Assembly (NCBI RefSeq): GCF_030580655.1
Contig: NZ_JAUQTB010000002.1
Coordinates: 124,001-188,000 of the forward strand
Direction: 5' to 3'
DNA from: Paenibacillus lacisoli
Lineage (GTDB): Bacteria > Bacillota > Bacilli > Paenibacillales > Paenibacillaceae
DNA length: 64,000 nt
Below, one piece after another: positions 8,128 through 15,384 of the stretch; position 1 is the first letter of the stretch; each line of letters opens with the position of its first letter. The notes under the pieces were generated by a model. The model was not told where the DNA came from and did no database searches. It saw nothing but the letters and a program-made list of their open reading frames with translations. A program made the translations under genes and the position numbers.

Positions 8128-10350
8128 TCAGAGCTTCACTTCATACAGAGTTCCGTTACCGCTGCGGCCCATAGCACTGCTGCCCGAGCTTGTCGTTGTC
8201 TTCCATTCACTTTCCGGAATTTCCGTGCCATGTTCCTGAACCCAGGTTGTGATCTCGGAATTGCCGCCGCGGCCTCCAATCAGGAAATACTTCAGCTTGC
8301 CGCTCTTCACCAGCTCCTCGAGCTTCGCCGTCGTATAGACGGGATCGGAACCGGAGAACCCGCCAAGGGTAATGACAGCCGCGTTCTCATCGATGATATA
8401 AGGTGCAGCCGTATTATAATCGGACGCTGCAAAGAGATACTCCTCGCCCGTGTTGTGTTGCTGCAAGTACTTAAATGTCTTCTCGTCTACCTTCTCCGAG
8501 CTGCCCGGACCGCTGCCGCCTCCCGGCATCGCCATACCGCCAGCACCGTTCGCTCCTCTAGTACCGGATGGACCTGATTCTTCCGCAGCGCCGGCTGCAG
8601 AACCGCCCGCTCCGTTATCGCTGTTGTCCGAACTGCTGCCGTTATTGGCTTGGCTTGGAAACAGCATATTCCCCATATTCATACCGCCTTCGCGGTCACC
8701 TCTTCTGCCATCCTGTGCTCCCATACCGCCGCCGAACGTGTTGGAACCGGAAGGGCCTGCAGCAGGAATCATACTGTTGCCGCCGTAAGTGATCGGTGTC
8801 AGAGCCCAATAGGCGGGACCGATCAGCATAACTGCGAAGCCGGCAATGACCAGAGTTTGCTTCAATGGATTCGCATTGTTCTTCATCACAACCAGAGCGG
8901 CTGTCACCGCAATACCTGCAGCCAATTCGCCGATCGACCAGCCTGCACCCATGGTGTCGTCGTATGGATGCATAATATACCAGCCGAAGATCGTCGTCAG
9001 CAGGATGGCTGCCGGGAGCAGCCAGGACTGCCAATTACTCTGATGGCGGTAGGCATTCCACATTTCGACGAAGCCTGCACCTGCCAGCGCTGCGATCGGA
9101 GCGGCCAGCATAATCAGATAATATTGATGGAAGAATCCCGCTACACTAAAGAATGCGGCTGCCGGAAGCAGCCATACCAGCCAGAATACAGCCTCTTTAT
9201 GTTTGGCCGTGATGTTCCTGCGGCGAAGGCTTGCCAGCAGTGCAACGCAGCCGATAATCACCGTCGGCAGCAGCCAGCTGGCCTGTCCGGACAACTCGGT
9301 CTGGAAGAGCCGCAGCGGCCCCTTGGTGCCGGTACCGAACATGCCGCCGCTGCGGCCATTATCTCCGCCGCCCGGAAATCCCTGCAGAGGCTGGCCGCCC
9401 CTGTTGTTCTGGCCTTGCCCGAAGCCTCCATCCTCTCCACCGTCTGGGGGGGGCTGCATTCCGTTCATTCCATTAGCTGATGTATCCCCTTGGGACAGGT
9501 TGTTCTCATTGGTCGAACTCGTCATGCCTGTTCCCGGCATGCCGCCACCTCCACCTCGGTTCTGCTGTCCTGTCAGACGGGATAAACCGTTGTAACCAAA
9601 AGCCAGCTCCAGCACCGAGTTGGTCTCACTGCTGCCAATGTAAGGCCGCTTATCCGCTGAGATTGAGTCCACCGTTACCGCCCAGGACAAGGAAATTACG
9701 GCCATAACTGCCGTACTTACAATCAGCACAACGATCTTTTTGCCCCATTTTGCCTTGAACGCCAGCAGGTAGAACAGGTAGAATGCCGGCAGGACCATAT
9801 AGGCCTGGAGCATTTTCATATTGAAAGCGAGTCCGATCAACGCAAAAGCGATCATAATTCTCCACGAACTGGACAGCTTGACTCCCTTAAACAGGAACCA
9901 GGCGCCAAGGAGCAGGGTGAATACCAGCATACTGTCGATGTTGTTCGTCCGGCTGACCGCCGCCACGACCGGAACTGTAGCCATAGCTAATGCGGACAAC
10001 CTCGCGGCCGTGATTCCGAAGGTGGGCTTCAGCATCAGATAGATCAGCAGAACCGATCCTACACCTGCCAATGCCTGCGGCAGAATTACGCTCCAGCCGT
10101 GAAGTCCGAATATGTAAGCAAAGCCGGTCTGAATCCAGAAAACAACCGGCGGTTTATCCACCGTTACCGATCCAGCTGAATCCAGTGAGCCGTAGAAGAA
10201 ATTGTGGAAATTTCTCAGCATACTCGCAACCGCGGTCGTATAATAAGAATTGGCATATTTGTCATTCCAGATGCCGTATCCATTCAGGAAAGCGGCGAGC
10301 AGCAGAATCGGCAGGAGGACCCAGTCCATCCTTCGTTTCAGATTATTCAT
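8128..10350 (-). CDS. Family 39 (ArnT/PMT-like) membrane glycosyltransferase, YkcB-like
   Basis: A 740-residue GT-C enzyme with about a dozen membrane helices. The first outer loop carries the GT39 signature around VDKPPVVFWIQT. It uses lipid-linked sugar on the outer face to glycosylate a wall polymer or protein. Two long glycine/asparagine/methionine-rich stretches interrupt it (about residues 265-340 and 530-620), both predicted outside the membrane and of unknown role. A conserved soluble C-terminal domain (about 620-740) ends it. GAGGAG precedes the ATG. It is the first gene of the operon with GT2, gtrA and galU, facing a two-component system. Confidence 0.9.
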   Translation of the reverse strand: MNNLKRRMDWVLLPILLLAAFLNGYGIWNDKYANSYYTTAVASMLRNFHNFFYGSLDSAGSVTVDKPPVVFWIQTGFAYIFGLHGWSVILPQALAGVGSVLLIYLMLKPTFGITAARLSALAMATVPVVAAVSRTNNIDSMLVFTLLLGAWFLFKGVKLSSSWRIMIAFALIGLAFNMKMLQAYMVLPAFYLFYLLAFKAKWGKKIVVLIVSTAVMAVISLSWAVTVDSISADKRPYIGSSETNSVLELAFGYNGLSRLTGQQNRGGGGGMPGTGMTSSTNENNLSQGDTSANGMNGMQPPPDGGEDGGFGQGQNNRGGQPLQGFPGGGDNGRSGGMFGTGTKGPLRLFQTELSGQASWLLPTVIIGCVALLASLRRRNITAKHKEAVFWLVWLLPAAAFFSVAGFFHQYYLIMLAAPIAALAGAGFVEMWNAYRHQSNWQSWLLPAAILLTTIFGWYIMHPYDDTMGAGWSIGELAAGIAVTAALVVMKNNANPLKQTLVIAGFAVMLIGPAYWALTPITYGGNSMIPAAGPSGSNTFGGGMGAQDGRRGDREGGMNMGNMLFPSQANNGSSSDNSDNGAGGSAAGAAEESGPSGTRGANGAGGMAMPGGGSGPGSSEKVDEKTFKYLQQHNTGEEYLFAASDYNTAAPYIIDENAAVITLGGFSGSDPVYTTAKLEELVKSGKLKYFLIGGRGGNSEITTWVQEHGTEIPESEWKTTTSSGSSAMGRSGNGTLYEVKL

Positions 10351-10379
10351 GTTTAATCACTCCTCAGTTATTCTTCATG

Positions 10380-10385
10380 ACTGTA
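10380..10385 (-). promoter_or_regulatory. Candidate -10 of the glycosylation operon
   Basis: TACAGT on the minus strand, about 30 bases before the GT39 ATG. The -35 position falls on the last of the phased TTCAG boxes (10401-10438), the usual layout for an OmpR-type activated promoter. Confidence 0.35.
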
Positions 10386-10400
10386 TTGTGACAGGCTTAC

Positions 10401-10438
10401 CTGAATCGTAATTGAGTGCTGGCTGAATGTTCGCTGAA
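10401..10438 (-). promoter_or_regulatory. Four 11-bp-phased TTCAG boxes (response-regulator site)
   Basis: On the plus strand CTGAA, TTGAG, CTGAA and CTGAA begin at 10401, 10412, 10423 and 10434, exactly 11 bases apart. Read toward the GT39 gene this is TTCAG-N6-TTCAG-N6-CTCAA-N6-TTCAG. Direct repeats with an 11-base step are typical of OmpR/PhoB-family regulators. The neighbouring OmpR-type regulator is the obvious candidate, by inference. Confidence 0.6.
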
Positions 10439-10501
10439 TGCCCGGGTGATTCACGCAGCCCGCATGTTTTTTTGTCTAACCTGATAATAAAGTCATGTTT
10501 T

Positions 10502-10517
10502 TTCAGGCTGTTTTCAG
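10502..10517 (+). promoter_or_regulatory. Two phased TTCAG boxes before the two-component genes
   Basis: TTCAG at 10502 and again at 10513, the same 11-base step and the same element as at 10401-10438 but on the other strand. It overlaps the -35 position for the GATAAT at 10528-10533. It suggests autoregulation by the regulator encoded just downstream. Confidence 0.55.
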
Positions 10518-10527
10518 CTTTCTGACT

Positions 10528-10533
10528 GATAAT
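10528..10533 (+). promoter_or_regulatory. Candidate -10 of the two-component operon
   Basis: GATAAT about 95 bases before the regulator ATG, with no good -35 but with the TTCAG boxes at that place. Confidence 0.4.
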
Positions 10534-10628
10534 GCTTACCATACAGCTGCTGTATGAGAGAACTTCTGAGGTACACTCATCACGACTTTATACTGCTATC
10601 GAGGAATGAACACTGGAGGAACACGATA

Positions 10629-11315
10629 ATGAAGCTTACGAATGGAATTAAAATTTTGCTGGCAGACGATGAACCGCATATCGTGCAATTTCTGGAGCTT
10701 GGACTTAAGAATGAAGGCTACGAAGTATGCAGTGCCCCGGATGGCTCTGCAGCTCTTGATCTGGCCCTGGAATTTCGGCCGCATCTGGCAATTCTGGATG
10801 TGATGATGCCGGAGATGGATGGATTCGAAGTGGTCGAACGTCTGCGGGAAACCGGCGAGAATATTGGGGTGATTATGCTGACAGCCAAGGATGAAGTCGA
10901 GGACCGTGTTCGAGGACTCCGTCTGGGTGCAGATGATTATATGATTAAACCGTTCGCTTTTGATGAGCTGCTGGCCCGTATTCAGGCCCGCCTCCGCAAT
11001 CAATTCCCTGATCTTCTGGGCGAAGTGGTGCACGGCCCGTTCCGGATTGATGATCGGCGCAAAGAGATCGTCTATCGCAATCAGGTGATGGAACTGTCGC
11101 CAACCGAATACGAGCTGCTGAAATTCATTGTACTGAATCACGGTATTGTGCTCAGTAAGGCTACTATTCTTGACCGGGTGTGGGGGTATGATTTTGGCGG
11201 TGAGGAAAATATTGTTGAGGTGTATATCCGTTCACTTCGGGACAAGCTCGGCGATAAGGAGCACAAGCTGATCCGTACCCTGCGCGGGGTCGGCTACCGG
11301 GTGGATCTGCAATGA
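10629..11315 (+). CDS. OmpR/PhoB-family response regulator
   Basis: A 228-residue transcription factor. The receiver domain (about 8-120) has the acidic pair DDE, the phosphorylatable Asp57 in LAILDVMMPEMDG, the TAKD threonine and the KPF lysine. A winged-helix C-terminal domain (about 135-226) has the usual ELSPTEYELL and GVGYRVD segments. GGAGGAA before the ATG at 10629 fixes the start; the longer frame from 10554 lacks one. The stop overlaps the kinase start by four bases. Divergent from the glycosylation operon, and TTCAG boxes lie in the shared promoter region, so that operon is its likely target. Confidence 0.93.
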   Translation: MKLTNGIKILLADDEPHIVQFLELGLKNEGYEVCSAPDGSAALDLALEFRPHLAILDVMMPEMDGFEVVERLRETGENIGVIMLTAKDEVEDRVRGLRLGADDYMIKPFAFDELLARIQARLRNQFPDLLGEVVHGPFRIDDRRKEIVYRNQVMELSPTEYELLKFIVLNHGIVLSKATILDRVWGYDFGGEENIVEVYIRSLRDKLGDKEHKLIRTLRGVGYRVDLQ

Positions 11316-12826
11316 AGGGTTTGCTGCTAAAGCTGACCAGACGTACCTTTCGGCCCCGCTCCCTCCGTTCACAGCTGCTGGCACGTTCCCTCTTTATTCT
11401 GGCTGCACTCCTTCTCCTGATCGGCATTTTGCAGTACTGGATTATGCAGGATTTTCTGTACCGTAACCAGGCCAAAACAATGCAGGATCAGATGCTGTCC
11501 CTGCCGCGGATCTGGGTCGGCAGTATGGAACGCGGCGGCACCATGCCGTTTCCAGGACAGCCGGACAACGACAAGGACAAAACCAAGGACAGCGGCGGCA
11601 GCCGTCCTTATCTGTTCCTTCCGGACCGGTCTTTGGCCGTCTATGAAAAAGACGGTACCTATATAGATATATCCGGCGAGAACGGCCTGATCTCCCCGAA
11701 GCTGAGCGATGACGAGTACAGCCGCCTGAATCAGGAGGTCAATGACCGGAACAAGGTCCAATACCGGATTGTAGCGGACGCCAATGGAACGGAGCAGCTG
11801 GTTGTCTTCGGGAAAATCGGACCCCCGGAGCGCAGCAGCAGCCATCTGATTCAGATGGGCACACCGACGACGCCGATCAGGGACCTTATTTTGCGGCAGC
11901 TCGTGACGTTCGGTATTCTCTCCCTGCTGGCGATGCTGGGCGGTCTTGCTCTCAATGTTCCGGTGCTTCGCAGGACGCTGGTTCCGCTGTCCAACATGGT
12001 GGATCAGGTTAAGCAGATTGACGCCGGCAGCCTGGCTGAACGACTTCCGGTATCTCAAGGCCAGCAGGAAGTCGACCGCCTAGCGTTGTCCTTCAACGGG
12101 ATGCTCGAACGCCTAGAAGCCGCTTTTGAAGCAGAGCGTGAATCGAAAGAACAGATGAAAAGGTTCGTCTCGGATGCTTCCCATGAGCTGCGGACACCGC
12201 TGACCTCCATTCACGGATTTATAGAGGTCCTGCAGCGCGGTGCGGCTGCGAACGCTGAACAGCTCTCCGCTGCATTGAAGAGCATGCACGGGGAATCCCT
12301 ACGGATTAATAAGCTGGTAGAGGACCTGCTGCTGTTAACGAAGCTGGACCAGGCTCCGCAGCTGCATATGGAGGATGTACGGCTGGACAGCCTTGTGCGG
12401 GATATGCAGCCGCAATTGGAGATGCTCGCTCAGCAGCGTGAAGTCCAGATCGATGTTACTGCCGAGCTTCATGTCAGGGCAGACGTGCACAAAATCAAGC
12501 AGGTACTGCTGAACCTGTTCCACAATGCAGTTCAGCACACCGATCCGGTCCAAGGTCGGATTGTGCTCTCCCTCTATGCGGTCAGGGGGGCCGCCGAGCT
12601 GTCCGTGAAGGACAACGGGACCGGCATTGAGCTTGAGCATCTCTCCCATATCTTTGAGCGATTCTATCGTACCGCTTCGTCCCGCTCGCGGAAGCAGGGG
12701 GGAGCCGGACTGGGACTCGCCATCACCAAATCCATTGTCGAATCGCATGGCGGTGATATCCGGGTAGACAGCCTCGTTGGCCAGGGGACCAGATTTACTA
12801 TCTCACTGCCGCTGCTTAAATCGTAA
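11312..12826 (+). CDS. Sensor histidine kinase, partner of the upstream regulator
   Basis: A 504-residue membrane kinase. Membrane helices at about 24-46 and 191-213 enclose an outer sensor region of about 140 residues, with no recognised ligand fold and a Gly/Lys/Asp-rich stretch. A HAMP linker follows, then HisKA with His291 in SDASHELRTPLTS, then the ATPase with the N box (NLFHNAVQHT), DNGTGIE, the FERFYR F box and GAGLGLAI. The four-base overlap with the regulator gene marks them as a cognate pair. The signal is not evident; cell-envelope stress is a guess from the target operon. Confidence 0.93.
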   Translation: MKGLLLKLTRRTFRPRSLRSQLLARSLFILAALLLLIGILQYWIMQDFLYRNQAKTMQDQMLSLPRIWVGSMERGGTMPFPGQPDNDKDKTKDSGGSRPYLFLPDRSLAVYEKDGTYIDISGENGLISPKLSDDEYSRLNQEVNDRNKVQYRIVADANGTEQLVVFGKIGPPERSSSHLIQMGTPTTPIRDLILRQLVTFGILSLLAMLGGLALNVPVLRRTLVPLSNMVDQVKQIDAGSLAERLPVSQGQQEVDRLALSFNGMLERLEAAFEAERESKEQMKRFVSDASHELRTPLTSIHGFIEVLQRGAAANAEQLSAALKSMHGESLRINKLVEDLLLLTKLDQAPQLHMEDVRLDSLVRDMQPQLEMLAQQREVQIDVTAELHVRADVHKIKQVLLNLFHNAVQHTDPVQGRIVLSLYAVRGAAELSVKDNGTGIELEHLSHIFERFYRTASSRSRKQGGAGLGLAITKSIVESHGGDIRVDSLVGQGTRFTISLPLLKS

Positions 12827-12837
12827 GGAGGTTTCTA

Positions 12838-13506
12838 ATGAATGAGTTGAAACAGCCTCTGCCGGTTAAACCTGCCGCGCCTAAGCTGCCCAAGGTACTG
12901 CCTATACTGGAATGGAAGGATGATCTGATACAGGATGAAGAGGTATTTACCAGCTGGAGGGTGGCCGATTGCACAATAGAAGGACATCATGTCCGCAAAG
13001 TACTGTTTCAGCATATGAGGTTTGAGCAGGTGACCTTTACCGGTGCGCTCCAACTAGCAGAGTTCAGTGATGTTGTCTTCTTCCAATGCGATTTGTCCAA
13101 CGCCGATTTCAGCGAGGTGATGATGCACCGCTGCCGGTTTGAGCAGTGCCGGATGGTAGGACTTGATCTGACAGCCTCTACGCTTCGCAATATTGGATTA
13201 GAGATGTGCAGTGCGGATTATGTATCACTCCGCTTCGCTAACCTGAAGCAGATTCTGTTCCGTCAGTCCTCCCTCACCCAGGCCGATTTCTATCATACCG
13301 AATGGACGAAGCTCTCTTTCGAAGAGTGTAATATAGATAAAGCCCAGATGTCCGGCACCAGGCTGGCGGGGATCGATCTGAGCTCCTGTCAATTTTATAA
13401 TCTTGGGGTCGGTCTTGAAGAACTTCAGGGATGCATCATCACTGCACCCCAGGCAATCCTGTTCAGTAAAATATTCGGACTTGTCGTCAAGGAGGATCTT
13501 GGATAA
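12838..13506 (+). CDS. Pentapeptide-repeat protein
   Basis: A 222-residue protein with degenerate A(D/N)LXX pentapeptide repeats over about residues 55-195 (for example CDLSNADFSEV, FANLKQILF, LTQADF), giving a right-handed beta helix. The first 40 residues are proline-rich and unlike the repeats. Such proteins act as scaffolds or, in a few cases, as gyrase mimics; nothing here points to gyrase. AAGGAGGT lies right before the ATG, 11 bases after the kinase stop, so it is the third gene of the two-component operon. Its role there is unknown. Confidence 0.82.
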   Translation: MNELKQPLPVKPAAPKLPKVLPILEWKDDLIQDEEVFTSWRVADCTIEGHHVRKVLFQHMRFEQVTFTGALQLAEFSDVVFFQCDLSNADFSEVMMHRCRFEQCRMVGLDLTASTLRNIGLEMCSADYVSLRFANLKQILFRQSSLTQADFYHTEWTKLSFEECNIDKAQMSGTRLAGIDLSSCQFYNLGVGLEELQGCIITAPQAILFSKIFGLVVKEDLG

Positions 13507-13508
13507 TT

Positions 13509-13778
13509 TTAAGCGTGATGACGGCTTTCAAAGAGATCCAGCATGTATTCAAGCGCTTCCAATTCATCCTTCCCCTGTGTCCTCAAGGTAATCACAGTGC
13601 CCGGCTGAATCGGAGTCTGGATCATGCCGAGCAGACTCTTCACATCCACCAGATGATCGTGATCCGCAAGCCGGTATGACATTTTAATATCGGACATAAA
13701 CCGGGCGGATTCGGAAGAAATACGGATCAGCTCCTCGCGATCCAGATAATCAAAGATCCGGACATCATGAATTCTCAC
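13509..13778 (-). CDS. HPr-fold protein without the catalytic histidine (Crh-like)
   Basis: An 89-residue HPr-family protein. The VDVKSLLGMI stretch matches the regulatory Ser46 region of HPr, and the C-terminal TLRTQGKDELEALEYMLDLFE matches its last helix, but the active-site His15 segment (GLHARPA) is replaced by an unrelated stretch. Retained Ser46 and lost His15 is the pattern of Crh, a carbon-catabolite co-regulator that cannot do sugar transport. The start is uncertain: AGAAGGGGA supports a GTG at 13778; an ATG at 13787 is too close to it. It converges on the pentapeptide gene. Confidence 0.7.
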   Translation of the reverse strand: MRIHDVRIFDYLDREELIRISSESARFMSDIKMSYRLADHDHLVDVKSLLGMIQTPIQPGTVITLRTQGKDELEALEYMLDLFESRHHA

Positions 13779-13863
13779 TATTATCATTCCCCTTCTGTAA
13801 ATGTAGTCTGAGACTCTCAAGCTATAAAAAGGAATGCCGCAGCATTCACATCAAAAAAGGTCT

Positions 13864-13902
13864 AAAACGGGCGCTGACAGTCAATATGACTGTCAGCGCC
13901 CG
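13864..13902 (-). terminator. Long perfect hairpin terminator
   Basis: A 16-bp perfect stem (CGGGCGCTGACAGTCA and its complement) with a three-base loop, followed on the minus strand by TTTT. It ends the phosphodiester glycosidase gene. Confidence 0.75.
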
Positions 13903-13971
13903 CTGCATGTATCCATTAGCTTGCCAGTAAAACTACTGTACTATATTCATCGGCTGCAGATAAGGTGTTTT

Positions 13972-15117
13972 TTACTTTTTCGCCGGATCAATATCTTGTG
14001 ACCTCATTCCGGACCAAATGTTCGGAATCTGTATATCTTCCGGATGCTCAAACACCAGGAATGCGGTTGGAAGATAGCGTTCTCCATATTCGGAGGATGG
14101 GCGGTTTACAATCTCGTTGTCCTTGACCAGTACGCTGGAGGATCCGCCATCCAGATTGGCGGCAATGACTGCTCCATGCTTCAGAAGAATATTCTGGATA
14201 TCATACAGGTTGGCCCCAATACTGTAGCCTGGCTGCCGTCCGTCGATGACGACGAAGAGGATAGCTCCATCAGCACGCTGACCCATCGCTGTACGGGGTG
14301 CGATTCCCCAGCCTTCGGATGCGCTGCGGATCAGTCCTTTTCCATTTACAATCAGTCTCGGTTGAAAGGTGACCGCTTCCTGTACCTGCAGTTTGCTGAG
14401 CTCACTTAACGTATAATTGCCGGCGATCATCTTACCCTGCTTGTCTATCCCCACAATCTGAGTCGATTTCTTGCCATCCAGACCGTTGTAATACAGCTGG
14501 CCTTGCGAGATAACCACACCAATCGGCTTAAAACCGTTACCGCTCCAGTTCGGATCAGCGAAACCGCCGCCGTTCACACCTGCGACGGCTCCCAGCCGTT
14601 TGGCCATACTGGACACATGCTCACCTTTGCCGGCTTTTCCGGGAATGCCCAGCCGAATGGATTTGGGATCGTTTACAGTCATAATATAACCATGATAGCC
14701 CTTACCAGAAACCTCTTCGATTTCAACAAGATCCTTTTTGCCCGCAGCGGTTTGGACAGCACCAGGAATCTGGATCTGATGGGTATCCTTCTCCGTACCC
14801 ATTTGGTTAAACCGTTCATTATACTCGGCAATCCGCCTGTCCAGTCCCTCCTGTCCCAGAATATACTTCGCCCACCGCCGGTGCTGCGTGGTGATCAGCG
14901 TATCCGCCACAGAATAACGAAAATGGCTGCCTGAAGGGGTCTCGGACATCCATACAGCTGTACCAGCCATTATAACTAACAGCAGAAGAATCAGATTCAG
15001 CATCCATCGGAGTGACTTCTTTTTTTTATTTTTCTTTCTTGACGAATGGGTGTGACGGCCGCCAGGCCCCTTGCCCGCTCTTGCGCTTGAACGCTGCGGC
15101 GGTGAAGATGGACTCAT
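13972..15117 (-). CDS. Membrane-anchored phosphodiester glycosidase domain protein
   Basis: A 381-residue protein. A very basic N-terminus (about 1-36) precedes one membrane helix (about 38-56), so the rest lies outside the cell. Residues about 165-365 form the NAGPA/phosphodiester glycosidase domain (PF09992), seen in AGVNGGGFAD, GKGLIRS, APRTAMGQ, VVIDGRQPG and NLDGGSSSVLV. Related enzymes hydrolyse sugar phosphodiesters in cell-wall polymers; the substrate here is not known. GGGGAGGAAG lies before the ATG. The upstream region to 15385 is shared with the divergent M3 peptidase. Confidence 0.87.
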   Translation of the reverse strand: MSPSSPPQRSSARAGKGPGGRHTHSSRKKNKKKKSLRWMLNLILLLLVIMAGTAVWMSETPSGSHFRYSVADTLITTQHRRWAKYILGQEGLDRRIAEYNERFNQMGTEKDTHQIQIPGAVQTAAGKKDLVEIEEVSGKGYHGYIMTVNDPKSIRLGIPGKAGKGEHVSSMAKRLGAVAGVNGGGFADPNWSGNGFKPIGVVISQGQLYYNGLDGKKSTQIVGIDKQGKMIAGNYTLSELSKLQVQEAVTFQPRLIVNGKGLIRSASEGWGIAPRTAMGQRADGAILFVVIDGRQPGYSIGANLYDIQNILLKHGAVIAANLDGGSSSVLVKDNEIVNRPSSEYGERYLPTAFLVFEHPEDIQIPNIWSGMRSQDIDPAKK

Positions 15118-15342
15118 ATCGAACTCTTCCTCCCCTGATCATGTTCCTCATCATTTTCATAGAACCTTCTTTATTGTATCGGCATAAGGACAGAGGGAAG
15201 TTTCGATTTTTTAACCATTTTTTGCTTAATTTTCATTATTCAAATGGGATTGAGAACATCAAGATACATTCGCTTCTTCTCGATGTAATTAATCTCACTG
15301 CAAAAAATACTTAGAATGATATGGTAATTCCCCGTGCTTCAT

Positions 15343-15351
15343 TGGTATAAT
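15343..15351 (+). promoter_or_regulatory. Extended -10 promoter of the M3 peptidase gene
   Basis: TGGTATAAT, a perfect extended -10, 33 bases before the ATG at 15385. It sits inside the longer reading frame that begins at 15334, which supports the shorter protein. Confidence 0.6.
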
Positions 15352-15384
15352 GAACGAAACCTGAATAATGGAAGGAATGATAAC

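Noticed and set aside
8650-9480. 276-codon frame on the plus strand
   Set aside because: It is antisense to the GT39 gene, reflects the Gly-rich coding there and has no ribosome site.
10554-10628. Longer N-terminus of the response regulator
   Set aside because: The 25 extra codons lie in the 5' leader just after the predicted promoter, have no ribosome site, and the receiver domain starts normally at 10629.
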